A stretch of DNA of 64,000 nucleotides from Pedobacter sp. ASV17 (GTDB taxonomy: Bacteria > Bacteroidota > Bacteroidia > Sphingobacteriales > Sphingobacteriaceae): positions 1 through 64,000 of the forward strand of contig NZ_JAELTX010000007.1 of assembly GCF_016429065.1 (NCBI RefSeq), given 5' to 3'. The notes under the pieces are model-generated. The model was not told the DNA's origin and did not search any database. It saw only the letters and a list, made by a program, of their open reading frames with translations. The translations under genes and the position numbers were made by a program. This document shows, in pieces, positions 34,353 to 42,336 of the stretch; position 1 is the first letter of the stretch; the number at the start of each line of letters is the position of its first letter.

Positions 34353-34838
34353 GTTGGAAGATTCAAAAGAGTTGGAAAGTTGTAAGGTTGGAAAAGTTAA
34401 ATAGTTATTTTTTTCTGACGTCTAGTTTTTTCTGACTTTCAAAGGTCTTTAAATAATTAATGAAGTTTTTTGCTTTTGATGAAAATTCAATGCTTTTAGC
34501 ATACAAGTTATCAAAATCTATCTGGTTGAGTTTACCACATTCCTTTAGAATAATAAGCTTATTTCTCAATTCTCCAGAAGAACCTTTTGCATAAACTAAA
34601 AATCGAATGAAGTCTGGGTTGTTATTATATTCAAAACCTTCAGCAACATTATCCGATAAGGACATGGCTGCTCTTCGAATCTGATCTTTTAAACCAAAAT
34701 CAGATTTAACAGGCTCCAAATCAGAAATGCGATAAACTTCCACAGCAATGGATTTGGCAATCTGCCATACTTCTAAATCTTCAAACCGTTCAACTTTAGC
34801 CATAACGTTTCAACATTATAACATTTCAACCTTCCAAC
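34353..34838. repeat. Inverted-repeat flanks around the four-helix-bundle gene
   Basis: GTTGGAAG at 34353-34360 and its exact complement CTTCCAAC at 34831-34838 bracket the 34405-34803 gene. Around them lie further GTTGGAAA/AAGGTTG and CAACATT/CAACCTT words in the same inverted sense. The interval resembles a small insertion cassette, though no target-site duplication was established. Confidence 0.6.
34405..34803 (-). CDS. Four-helix-bundle protein (23S rRNA intervening-sequence protein family)
   Basis: The 132-residue protein is predicted to be wholly helical. It carries the family signature FEDLEVWQIAKSIAVEVYRISD (residues 6-27) and LKDQIRRAAMSLSDNVAEGFEYNN near 43-66. This family (S23/IVP, related to the Avd accessory protein) is very common in Bacteroidota at scattered sites. 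The biological role is unsettled; nucleic acid binding has been proposed from basic surfaces. Here it sits between the flavin reductase and fumarylacetoacetase genes and is bracketed by inverted GTTGGAAG repeats. There is no reverse transcriptase, so it is not part of a diversity-generating retroelement. Confidence 0.88.
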   Translation of the reverse strand: MAKVERFEDLEVWQIAKSIAVEVYRISDLEPVKSDFGLKDQIRRAAMSLSDNVAEGFEYNNNPDFIRFLVYAKGSSGELRNKLIILKECGKLNQIDFDNLYAKSIEFSSKAKNFINYLKTFESQKKLDVRKK

Positions 34839-34846
34839 GATTATAC

Positions 34847-35845
34847 CTACATCTTCTTTAAAGCCAAAATTGAAAAATCTGTATCTACTTTTTTAATGGT
34901 ATTGCTCAAAGCACCCAAACCTGCAATTTCCATTTCAACATGGTCGCCTGCTTGCAGCCATTGTACTTGGTAATTAGGATCGTTTAATAAACCTGTACCA
35001 TTAAGCTCCAAGAAACATCCTGTGCCCACAGTACCAGAGCCAATGACATCGCCTGGCAAAATATCAACGCCATAAGCACAACGCTCAATAATTTCAGCAA
35101 AAGTCCAATCCATATCGCCCATGTTTCCACTAGAAACCTCAATACCGTTTACTTTGCAGGTCATTTTCAAATTGTAGTTGTTGCCTACGTGATTTTCCTT
35201 AGCTGCTACTTTAAACTGCTCCAATTCATCTGGTGTAACTAACCAAGGGCCAATTACGGTCGAAAAATCCTTGCCTTTTGCTGGACCTAAGTTCAATAAC
35301 ATCTCTTCCATTTGCAAAGTACGAGCACTCATGTCGTTCATGATGGTGTAACCAGCAATGTACTCATCAGCTTCAGCTGCTTTAATGTTACGACCTTTTT
35401 TCCCAATCACTACCGCAACTTCCAATTCAAAATCAAGTTTTTGGAAGTGATCTGGCATACATTCAATTTCACCTGGACCTTGAATAGCGTTATGATTGGT
35501 AAAATAAAAAATTGGATACTGATCAAACTCGGCAATCATGTCTACCTTACGGTTTCTACGAGCAGCCGCTACGTGTTGTCTAAAAGCATAACCATCTCTG
35601 CAAGAAGTTGGGTGCGGCACAGGAGCCAAAAGCTCATAAAACACTTCCTCTTTTGGCGACAGTTTACCTTCTAAAATATCTTGATTGATTTTCTTTGCCC
35701 TTTCCATCAGTGGTTCTCCACCTTCTAAAAAAGCATTCATTTGATCTGGAATTAGCTTATCGCAAGAATTAAGGTTATAGATATGTCCGTTGGCATAAAT
35801 TCCTAAATGCTCCTTGTCTTCAGTTTTGTAGGATACGAGTTTCAT
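34847..35845 (-). CDS. fahA: Fumarylacetoacetate hydrolase-family protein
   Basis: The 332-residue FAH-fold enzyme is expected to split fumarylacetoacetate into fumarate and acetoacetate, the last step of tyrosine degradation. The metal-binding region appears as LDFELEVAVVIGKKGRNI (near 127-144), followed by GYTIMNDMSARTLQMEE and the GKDFSTVIGPWLVTPDE stretch. The C-terminal VDILPGDVIGSGTVGTGCFLEL is also typical. FAH-family members can act on other diketones. The homogentisate and hydroxyphenylpyruvate dioxygenase genes about 1-2 kb away make fumarylacetoacetase the best call. It is transcribed opposite to those two genes. Confidence 0.88.
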   Translation of the reverse strand: MKLVSYKTEDKEHLGIYANGHIYNLNSCDKLIPDQMNAFLEGGEPLMERAKKINQDILEGKLSPKEEVFYELLAPVPHPTSCRDGYAFRQHVAAARRNRKVDMIAEFDQYPIFYFTNHNAIQGPGEIECMPDHFQKLDFELEVAVVIGKKGRNIKAAEADEYIAGYTIMNDMSARTLQMEEMLLNLGPAKGKDFSTVIGPWLVTPDELEQFKVAAKENHVGNNYNLKMTCKVNGIEVSSGNMGDMDWTFAEIIERCAYGVDILPGDVIGSGTVGTGCFLELNGTGLLNDPNYQVQWLQAGDHVEMEIAGLGALSNTIKKVDTDFSILALKKM

Positions 35846-35969
35846 TGATATAAATATTTTTTGTTAGTGGTGTAGTTTCCACATCCAATGGAACAACAAT
35901 GCAAATTGGAGATGGTTTATATTGGATTTGTGGTCAAAGCTATAAAAAATGGTTTAGCTCTAAAATTAA

Positions 35970-36419
35970 TTACCGATTAATTTGAGCATACGATTGTAAT
36001 TCAAGATTCACTAACGACCTATCTAAACTTTGAAAATCTCGATAGCGCTTTTTAGTAGAAACCGTATTAGAAACAACATATCCTACGGTTAAACCAACTG
36101 GCACCCCCACAACTAGAAAAGCGCCCGCCATTGAACCCGCAGCTAAAGAAAGTAAGCCAACAGTTCCCCCACCAGTTAAAAGTGATGGCATTAAAATTCC
36201 CTTTTCATATACTTTCAATTTTTTCACTTCTGTGTTCCTCACAAAAGAGGTGTCTTTATTGCAAACAATCACAAAACCGCTATCATTAACTTGATGAAAG
36301 TTACCTTTTATCGTTTCTTTTTTAAAGGTCTTGATTTTAATTTGATAGGCTTTTTTTTGCTGCGCAAAACAATTACAACACAGCAAAACAAACAAGATTA
36401 GAGTAAGATTTGTTTTCAT
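35970..36419 (-). CDS. Secreted/membrane hypothetical protein with glycine-zipper segment
   Basis: The product has about 149 residues from the ATG at 36419, chosen because it begins an obvious signal peptide (MKTNLTLILFVLLCCNCFAQ); an in-frame start 51 bases earlier would mask it. A short beta-rich region (IKTFKKETIKGNFHQVNDSGFVI) follows. Then a long Gly/Ala/Val hydrophobic segment (about 88-118) with spaced glycines could cross the membrane. The charged C-terminus is helical. I do not recognise the family. It lies between the divergent fumarylacetoacetase and homogentisate dioxygenase genes, but nothing links it to that pathway. Confidence 0.6.
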   Translation of the reverse strand: MKTNLTLILFVLLCCNCFAQQKKAYQIKIKTFKKETIKGNFHQVNDSGFVIVCNKDTSFVRNTEVKKLKVYEKGILMPSLLTGGGTVGLLSLAAGSMAGAFLVVGVPVGLTVGYVVSNTVSTKKRYRDFQSLDRSLVNLELQSYAQINR

Positions 36420-36560
36420 TTTAGTAACGTTAATATTGCTAAAAATTAAATTAAAACTGCTATCTTGCATTCGTTAAAAACAGATGACTTTACAGCAATT
36501 AAATAGTTTTATTATTAAAGATAGGATTTCATTGTATCTACACGCAATGCTATCTAAACT

Positions 36561-36568
36561 TATTTTTG
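36561..36568 (+). promoter_or_regulatory. Candidate -7 element (TATTTTTG) upstream of homogentisate dioxygenase gene
   Basis: An exact TAnnTTTG match lies 104 bases before the hmgA ATG. It would give a leader of about 100 bases containing a small AAACGT-type inverted repeat. No good -33 box is visible. Confidence 0.33.
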
Positions 36569-36672
36569 CGCAATATTCTTTGTAGGCTTCTTTTATTACG
36601 TTTTTTAAACGTCATCTAAACGCTTTCCATAATTATTCATTATATTAATTCTAACCAAATTAACCTTATAAT

Positions 36673-37839
36673 ATGCCTATTTATCACACTTTAGGGAGTA
36701 TTCCTCCTAAAAGACATACCGTTTTCCGTAAGCCAAATGGCGATTTATACGCTGAAGAACTGGTTTCAACGGAAGGTTTTTCGAGCCTCTATTCATTGGT
36801 TTACCATTGCCACCCTCCAACCATTGTAAAATCTATTGGAGAGCCCTACAATGTTGAACCTAAAATTGCTAGGGAAAAACATTTACGCCACACTAGCTTA
36901 ATTGGTTTTAATGTGAAGCCTGAAGATGATTATCTAGAAAGTCGCAAACCTGTTTTAGTGAACAGCGATTTACACATTTCACTGGCAGCCCCTAAAAAAT
37001 CAATGACTGATTATTTTTATAAAAACAGCCAGGCTGATGAGGTGATTTTTATCCATGAAGGTACTGGAAAATTAAAAACGGGCTTCGGGGAGATTTCTTT
37101 TGAATATGGCGACTATTTGGTTATTCCACGAGGCACTATTTACCAATTGGAATTTAACGACGAAAACAACCGCTTGTTCATTGTAGAAAGTTTTAGTCCA
37201 ATTCGTACACCAAAAAGATATCGCAATGCTTTTGGTCAACTGGAAGAACATTCGCCATTTTGCGAAAGAGACATTAAAAGACCAGAAAACCTACAAACTT
37301 TTGATGAGTTTGGTGAATTTAAAGTCTTGATCAAGAAACAGGGAATTATGTACCCTTACACTTACGGTACGCACCCATTTGATTTTGTAGGCTGGGACGG
37401 TTTCCATTATCCATGGGCATTTTCAATCCACAACTTTGAACCCATTACCGGTCGCTTACACCAACCGCCTCCCGTACATCAAACTTTTGAAGGACATAAC
37501 TTCGTAATTTGTTCTTTCGTACCACGTAAATACGATTACCATCCATTAGCCATTCCTGCACCTTACAACCATAGCAATGTGGATAGCGATGAAGTTTTAT
37601 ATTATGTAGATGGCGATTTTATGAGCCGTAAGAGCGTAGTGAAAGGCCAGATTACCTTACACCCAGGCGGGATTCCACACGGACCACACCCTGGTACCGT
37701 TGAAAAATCTATCGGGAAAGAAAAAACAGAAGAGCTTGCCGTAATGATTGATCCATTTAGGCCCTTGATGCTAACAGAAGATGCCTTGGCCATTGAAGAC
37801 GAAAGTTACCATAAGAGCTGGCAGATAAACGTGGAATAG
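36673..37839 (+). CDS. hmgA: Homogentisate 1,2-dioxygenase
   Basis: The 388-residue cupin-fold ring-cleaving enzyme converts homogentisate to maleylacetoacetate. It shows the family features GSIPPKRHTVFRKPNGDLYAEELVSTEGF at the start and the active-site region PAPYNHSNVDSDEVLYYV (about 295-312), with His and acidic iron ligands. GGIPHGPHPG (about 331-341) supplies further His residues. At 388 residues it is shorter than the ~440-residue animal enzymes but normal for the bacterial short form. The hydroxyphenylpyruvate dioxygenase gene follows 89 bases downstream on the same strand. Confidence 0.92.
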   Translation: MPIYHTLGSIPPKRHTVFRKPNGDLYAEELVSTEGFSSLYSLVYHCHPPTIVKSIGEPYNVEPKIAREKHLRHTSLIGFNVKPEDDYLESRKPVLVNSDLHISLAAPKKSMTDYFYKNSQADEVIFIHEGTGKLKTGFGEISFEYGDYLVIPRGTIYQLEFNDENNRLFIVESFSPIRTPKRYRNAFGQLEEHSPFCERDIKRPENLQTFDEFGEFKVLIKKQGIMYPYTYGTHPFDFVGWDGFHYPWAFSIHNFEPITGRLHQPPPVHQTFEGHNFVICSFVPRKYDYHPLAIPAPYNHSNVDSDEVLYYVDGDFMSRKSVVKGQITLHPGGIPHGPHPGTVEKSIGKEKTEELAVMIDPFRPLMLTEDALAIEDESYHKSWQINVE

Positions 37840-37928
37840 CGAAAGAGCGTTGAGCGACAAACATCATCATACGCCAAACGCGGTACGCAAAACAATAAAA
37901 CAATACAACCATTTAACATTCATACAAA

Positions 37929-39059
37929 ATGTCGACACAAACATTTGCAGAGAAAATAGCGAAAGCACAAGATTTCCTTCCCATTAATGGAACGGATTAT
38001 ATTGAATTTTATGTAGGTAACGCCAAACAGGCCGCACATTATTACAAAACAGCCTTTGGTTTTCAATCCTTAGCTTACGCTGGACCAGAAACAGGGGTAA
38101 AAGATAGAGCATCATACGTATTGCAACAGGGAAAAATCCGTTTGATTTTAACCACTGCATTAAAGTCAGATAGCCCTATTTCAGAACATGTGAAAAAACA
38201 CGGTGATGGGGTAAAAATCTTAGCGCTTTGGGTTGACGATGCTTATAGTGCATTTGAGGAAACAACCAAACGTGGTGGTAAACCATATTTAGCGCCTCAA
38301 ACACTTACCGACGAACATGGCGAAATCCGTATGTCGGGAATTTACACCTATGGCGAAACCATTCACATGTTTATTGAGCGTAAAAACTACAATGGTGTTT
38401 TTATGCCTGGTTATCGTAAATGGGAAAGTGAATACAACCCCGAAGATGCAGGCTTACTTTACATTGACCATTGTGTAGGTAACGTAGGCTGGAACCGCAT
38501 GAACGAAACCGTAAAATGGTACGAAGAAGTAATGGGCTTTGTGAACATTTTAACTTTTGATGATAAGCAAATCAATACCGAATACTCTGCCTTAATGAGT
38601 AAGGTAATGAGCAATGGCAACGGTTATTCTAAATTCCCAATCAACGAACCTGCAGAAGGCAAAAAGAAATCTCAAATTGAGGAATATTTAGAATTTTACG
38701 AAGGTGAAGGCGTACAACATATTGCGGTAGCAACCAAAGACATTGTAACAACGGTTAAAACACTTAAAGCTCGTGGTGTAGAATTTTTGAGTGCTCCTCC
38801 ACAAGCGTATTACGATATGATGGGCGAGCGTGTAGGAGAAATTGATGAAGAAATTGCACCACTAAAGGAGCTTGGTATTTTAGTTGACCGCGATGAGGAA
38901 GGTTATTTATTACAGATTTTCACCAAACCTGTAGAAGACCGCCCGACCTTATTTTTTGAAATTATTGAACGTAAAGGTGCCCAAAGTTTTGGTGCTGGCA
39001 ACTTTAAGGCATTGTTTGAAAGCATTGAAAGAGAACAGGCTTTAAGAGGTAATTTATAA
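37929..39059 (+). CDS. hppD: 4-Hydroxyphenylpyruvate dioxygenase
   Basis: The 376-residue two-domain vicinal-oxygen-chelate enzyme converts 4-hydroxyphenylpyruvate to homogentisate. The 2-His-1-carboxylate iron site is visible as His181 (YIDHCVGNV), His264 (GVQHIAVATKD) and Glu344 (LFFEIIERKG). The N-terminal non-catalytic domain occupies about residues 17-160. Other typical segments are GPETGVKDRASYVLQQGKIRL and APPQAYYDMMGERVG. It follows hmgA on the same strand and supplies its substrate. The two are probably co-expressed, with the Phe hydroxylase 8 kb upstream feeding in. Confidence 0.95.
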   Translation: MSTQTFAEKIAKAQDFLPINGTDYIEFYVGNAKQAAHYYKTAFGFQSLAYAGPETGVKDRASYVLQQGKIRLILTTALKSDSPISEHVKKHGDGVKILALWVDDAYSAFEETTKRGGKPYLAPQTLTDEHGEIRMSGIYTYGETIHMFIERKNYNGVFMPGYRKWESEYNPEDAGLLYIDHCVGNVGWNRMNETVKWYEEVMGFVNILTFDDKQINTEYSALMSKVMSNGNGYSKFPINEPAEGKKKSQIEEYLEFYEGEGVQHIAVATKDIVTTVKTLKARGVEFLSAPPQAYYDMMGERVGEIDEEIAPLKELGILVDRDEEGYLLQIFTKPVEDRPTLFFEIIERKGAQSFGAGNFKALFESIEREQALRGNL

Positions 39060-39076
39060 ACTTTAAATTGTTTGCA

Positions 39077-39176
39077 CGTCATTTCGACTGAAGCGTAGTC
39101 CCGAATTTTCGGGAGAGAAATCTTTGAAAGGGGTTAAAGCAAATTCAAAGATTTCTCGGCTACGCTCGAAATAACG
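39077..39176. repeat. Long imperfect palindrome of the CGTCATTTCGA type
   Basis: The left arm (cgtcatttcgactgaagcg...agaaatctttg) pairs with the right arm (caaagatttctcggctacg...cgaaataacg) across about 100 bases. A nested CCCGAATTTTCGGG hairpin sits in the left arm. This is a dispersed intergenic repeat type known from many Bacteroidota genomes (recollection). It lies just past hppD and could act as a transcriptional stop. Confidence 0.8.
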
Positions 39177-39189
39177 GGGCTATTTTATA

Positions 39190-39306
39190 CTAGCAGTGCC
39201 CCAACAAATAATAAAGCACCACAAAAATCACCACGGTTGATAAACAACCACCGCCTAGTTTCCAGGCACCCCACCCAGCAAATATTGTCCTAAAAAAGTT
39301 ATTCAT
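39190..39306 (-). CDS. 38-residue single-pass membrane protein
   Basis: This short minus-strand frame encodes 38 residues: an amphipathic start MNNFFRTIFAGWGAWKLGGG, a Cys, then one membrane helix (TVVIFVVLYYLLGHC). The arrangement FRTIFAG-GA-KLGGGC followed by a hydrophobic helix resembles tiny proteins I recall in other Bacteroidota genomes, which argues that it is real. The codons are ordinary for the region. It is divergent from the YihY-family gene at 39457. Its function is unknown; a small membrane-complex subunit is one possibility. No Shine-Dalgarno is needed in this phylum, so its lack is uninformative. Confidence 0.6.
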   Translation of the reverse strand: MNNFFRTIFAGWGAWKLGGGCLSTVVIFVVLYYLLGHC

Positions 39307-39438
39307 ATCTATTTTGATTGATGAACTAGGATAACCAAAAATCAACTAATAATGTTTTTACAGCAGTTATAAACCCCTATAACAGTGTATTTTATTGTTA
39401 AAAGCAAGAATAACAAACATCCATTTGGCATATTTTGT

Positions 39439-39446
39439 TATTTTTG
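39439..39446 (+). promoter_or_regulatory. Candidate -7 element (TATTTTTG) for the YihY-family gene
   Basis: An exact TAnnTTTG match lies 10 bases before the ATG. A TTTG at 39424 is too close to be the -33 box. Confidence 0.35.
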
Positions 39447-39456
39447 AAATTCACTA

Positions 39457-40377
39457 ATGGGAAAAACAGCAACTATTAAGAAATCAAAGCTTTTACTTTT
39501 TGCCTATCATTTACAAAAAGCATTTGCATTATACCAAAAAAACGACCCTTTACGTTTAGCTGGCGCTACGGCTTTCTTCGCTAATTTTGCTATCCCTCCT
39601 ATTTTACTCATTCTCATCAGGTTATTTGGTTTTTTTGTAGACAGGAAACTACTTGCTACTCGTTTGTTTGAGCGTATTTCGGAAATTTTAATTCCCAGCA
39701 GTACCGAGCAGATTAGGGAAACCTTGAGAAATATTCGTGGTGTTGACCACAATTGGTGGGCTACCATCCTTACTTTTGTCTTTTTCATTTTTGTAGCCAC
39801 CACCCTATTCAATGTCATCAAAAACTCAGTGGAACAAATATGGACCATTGGCCAGGACGACAAAATGGGTTTTCTGTTTACATTGAAAATCCGCGGCCGC
39901 TCAATGATCATTATTTTACTAGCTGGTATTTTGTTTTTTATAGGTTTAGTGACCGATAGTATACAGGCTTATGTAACCACCTACCTCAACAGTACTTCGC
40001 CCAATTTTGGCAAGTGGCTACTGTGGGTGCTTAACCAAACTATTTTTACCCTTATTGTAACGGTTTGGTTTACCATTTTATTCAGATTTTTAACCAATGC
40101 CAGACCAAGTTGGAAAATAGCTTTACAGGGTGGGCTTTTAACTGGAGTACTGTTTAACTTGGGTAAATACGTATTGCGAATTATGCTGCCATTGAGTAAC
40201 ATCGAAAACATATACGGTGCATCTGGCTCTATTGTACTGGTGATGCTGTTTGTTTTCTACTCGTCTTTGATTTTCTATTTCGGAGCCTGTTTCATTAAAG
40301 TAATTAGTGAAAAACAGCACAAGGTTATACGTCCGCTTAAGGGTGCACACACCTACGAACTGATTGAAAAAAGTTAA
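39457..40377 (+). CDS. YihY/BrkB-family inner-membrane protein
   Basis: The 306-residue protein has six predicted membrane helices (about 45-65, 102-125, 145-170, 185-208, 222-240, 255-280). It has the YihY start pattern YQKNDPLRLAGATAFFANFAIPPILLIL, where the family usually has aaaLAYYtlfSLaPlLl. It was historically mis-called ribonuclease BN. Proposed roles are in envelope lipid or metabolite transport, without firm proof. The C-terminus after the last helix is short and basic. It is transcribed alone, and a 470-base non-coding gap follows. Confidence 0.9.
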   Translation: MGKTATIKKSKLLLFAYHLQKAFALYQKNDPLRLAGATAFFANFAIPPILLILIRLFGFFVDRKLLATRLFERISEILIPSSTEQIRETLRNIRGVDHNWWATILTFVFFIFVATTLFNVIKNSVEQIWTIGQDDKMGFLFTLKIRGRSMIIILLAGILFFIGLVTDSIQAYVTTYLNSTSPNFGKWLLWVLNQTIFTLIVTVWFTILFRFLTNARPSWKIALQGGLLTGVLFNLGKYVLRIMLPLSNIENIYGASGSIVLVMLFVFYSSLIFYFGACFIKVISEKQHKVIRPLKGAHTYELIEKS

Positions 40378-40784
40378 TAAAACGTGATTCGGGATAAGCG
40401 TTTTGTAATTTTTCATTATGTCCAGCCCTAGCAAATCCTCTTCGTTCTACTAAAATCGGCATTGGCCTGTTCGGCATGCACAAATTTCCCCTGGTTGTTC
40501 CTTCAATAGAACAGGGCGCAGCCGTGGATTTTATTTATTTGTTTATATGATTTCAAAGGTATAAATGAGCTCACTTCGTATCGGTTTTGCCTACTTTTTC
40601 ATCTATAGGAACCTGAGCTTGCGAAAGCATTAAGACAAATAAAACAATAAATACTACTTAATAAAAGTAGGACCCGCGGTAGCGACAGAACCATTAATAG
40701 TAGCAGAAAGCCATTTTTTGACCTAAAATTCTGACAATAATACATAGAAAGTATTTTCTTAACCCGAGCTCATGTTAATAAAAT
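40378..40784. other. Non-coding gap with no identified gene
   Basis: About 400 bases between the YihY-family gene and the terminator of the next barrel gene contain no credible coding frame. Short GC-richer stretches (ggttgttccttcaatagaac, agtaggacccgcggtagcga) stand out from the AT-rich background and may be remnants of dispersed elements. I see no tRNA or riboswitch-like fold. Confidence 0.4.
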
Positions 40785-40824
40785 AAAAAAGTCCCGTCTC
40801 GCAAGTGCGGGACGGGACTTTTTT
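40785..40824 (-). terminator. Terminator after the 40849-41433 barrel gene
   Basis: An A-run, GTCCCGTC, TCGCAAGTGC-type loop region, GACGGGAC and a T-run form a strong stem 25 bases beyond the minus-strand stop. Confidence 0.88.
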
Positions 40825-40848
40825 GAATATCTATTTCTTTAGCTTGAA

Positions 40849-41433
40849 CTAAAACAGTCTAAGACCTAAACCGAAGGTGAACAAGTTTAATTTCGTATCA
40901 GGATAGCCTGCCGAGTTCAACTTAGACAAACCTAATTCATATCTCAAATCAAAGTTCAATTTGCCTAAATCTAAACCTGCTCCAAATTGCCACGCAAAAG
41001 CTTGTCCTTTGAAATCGCCGCTGAATATGTTTGACGCCGCTTGGTTGAAACTTTGGTCATCGCTCAAAATAAAAGAAGCTACGGGTCCGGTGTTCAATCT
41101 AATTCCTACGCCTGCTGCTCCAATTTTGGTTCCCACCAAAACAGGTACATCTAAGCTGGTAAATTTCACTTTACTCTCTTGTCCGCTATTTTTTAGCGTG
41201 GTGTTTTTACCAGAGATATACAACTCGGGTTGTAAATGTATACCTGCTGCACCGATACGTGTCCAGATACCAGCATAGTAGCCTGCTCTATTGTCGCTAC
41301 CAAAAGTATTTTCTGTACTAAACTTAGACAAGTTTAATCCGCCTTTTAATCCCATTTGAAATGATGGAAGTATTTGGCCGAACGCAAAAAATGAGCAGCA
41401 AACGAAAAGGGCTGCTAGTGTAATTTTTTTCAT
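40849..41433 (-). CDS. Porin-family outer-membrane beta-barrel protein
   Basis: The 194-residue protein has a signal peptide MKKITLAALFVCCSFFAFGQ. Barrel strands include FQMGLKGGLNLSKFS, GIHLQPELYISGKN, FAWQFGAGLDLGKLNFDLRYELGLSK and a terminal LNLFTFGLGLRLF. The closing Phe fits outer-membrane insertion. The pattern matches the PorT-type outer membrane beta-barrel domain (OMP_b-brl_2). In Bacteroidota, PorT itself is part of type IX secretion, but this generic family is large, so no such role should be assumed. Its terminator is of the GTCCCG type. Confidence 0.8.
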   Translation of the reverse strand: MKKITLAALFVCCSFFAFGQILPSFQMGLKGGLNLSKFSTENTFGSDNRAGYYAGIWTRIGAAGIHLQPELYISGKNTTLKNSGQESKVKFTSLDVPVLVGTKIGAAGVGIRLNTGPVASFILSDDQSFNQAASNIFSGDFKGQAFAWQFGAGLDLGKLNFDLRYELGLSKLNSAGYPDTKLNLFTFGLGLRLF

Positions 41434-41557
41434 AAATCTTATTTAAATTGTTTAAAGCGCAGCCTTTGCAGCAAAATCTTCCTAGCTTTCTTATCCCTTT
41501 TTTGGATTGCTTTTAAAAACTGGCATCACAAATATACAATGTAAGGTGTATTATCGC

Positions 41558-41839
41558 TTAATTGCAAGAAACTTTAGGGGCTACTTTTTCAAATCCCTGC
41601 ATTTCAAAAACAGCTAATTTATCCAAAAGGTTGAAGTGTAAGGTTCCAAAGAAATTGAAAATTCCATCGTCATTTTTACCTTCAATGCAAACCGTTTCTT
41701 TTAACACTGGACTATTTTGGTTAGCTCCAGAGAAAAGCAAAGCTTCATCTTGGATAATGACGTTTTTTGCTTCGATTGCAAAATCATTTAAAAGGGCCAA
41801 AAAAGCCTTACCATTTAGCAATAGTTCTTTAATATTCAT
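41558..41839 (-). CDS. Hypothetical 93-residue protein
   Basis: This minus-strand frame encodes 93 residues with balanced composition: a helical start MNIKELLLNGKAFLALLNDFAIEAKN, then beta-like segments (VIIQDEALLFSG, ETVCIEGKNDDGIFNFFGTLHFNLLD). I do not recognise it. A 98-residue frame exists on the opposite strand over the same bases, but its composition is poorer (Ser/Lys runs), so I prefer this one. There is no signal peptide or membrane helix. It is 124 bases from the barrel gene start, on the same strand. Treat as tentative. Confidence 0.45.
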   Translation of the reverse strand: MNIKELLLNGKAFLALLNDFAIEAKNVIIQDEALLFSGANQNSPVLKETVCIEGKNDDGIFNFFGTLHFNLLDKLAVFEMQGFEKVAPKVSCN

Positions 41840-41966
41840 AACCCAAAAATTAATGTGAAGACTAGTTTAAATTTAAACAAAATTATCGTTAAATAGTTCT
41901 GATATTTATCATAAAAAAGAGCTAAAATTCTGATTATTTGGCAAATCGGATTTTGACACGATTCAC

Positions 41967-42001
41967 AAACCTCGTAGGTTTAGAAAACCTACGAGGTTTT
42001 T
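41967..42001. terminator. Hairpin of the AACCTCGTAGGTT family
   Basis: AAACCTCGTAGGTTT, AG loop, AAAACCTACGAGGTTTTT form a perfect stem-loop. It is the same palindrome that ends the two 150-bp repeat units at 4161-4460, and is either a terminator or a dispersed palindromic element. Confidence 0.7.
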
Positions 42002-42202
42002 CAATGAGGATAAACCCGACAGGAGCGAACACATAGCCCAAGTTTACGCAGGGCGAAGTAAAGCGGATGGCGGGACTACTTTTGCCATGAGCACTGTGGT
42101 CGATTTTCTAAAATTTAAGGCGAGAAGAGGCCAGCACTAACCATCACTAAATGCTGATTTTGTAGCAATTGCGTAACATAATGCACTCAAATGGAAAAAA
42201 TA
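42002..42202. other. Non-coding gap with GC-richer dispersed-repeat-like block
   Basis: Bases about 42005-42095 (aaacccgacaggagcgaac ... gcggatggcgggactac) are richer in G and C than their surroundings. They match my recollection of a common Pedobacter intergenic element. No gene is visible between the hairpin at 41967 and the mdh promoter candidate. Confidence 0.45.
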
Positions 42203-42233
42203 TTTGTTTAGCTGATACAAATCTATACCTTAG
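42203..42233 (+). promoter_or_regulatory. Candidate promoter for mdh
   Basis: TTTG (42203-42206), a 19-base spacer and TACCTTAG (42226-42233) fit TTTG-N19-TAnnTTTG with one mismatch. It would give a leader of about 95 bases before the mdh ATG. Confidence 0.45.
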
Positions 42234-42336
42234 TTTCGTAAATATTCTTTAAGTGTTACACCCATAAATTACTCTAAATGAAGCAGTCGCATTTATTTTA
42301 GATTGCTTCGCTAGTATTAAAACCAAATTATATAGC

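Noticed and set aside
34405-34803. Diversity-generating retroelement (Avd-like four-helix protein)
   Set aside because: No reverse transcriptase, template repeat or variable repeat is visible near the gene.
39457-40377. Ribonuclease BN
   Set aside because: That name was wrongly given to YihY-type membrane proteins; this is a six-helix membrane protein without nuclease motifs.
41562-41858. 98-residue plus-strand frame
   Set aside because: It overlaps the minus-strand 93-residue frame almost fully and has a poorer, Ser/Lys-rich composition. The minus-strand frame is preferred, with low confidence.
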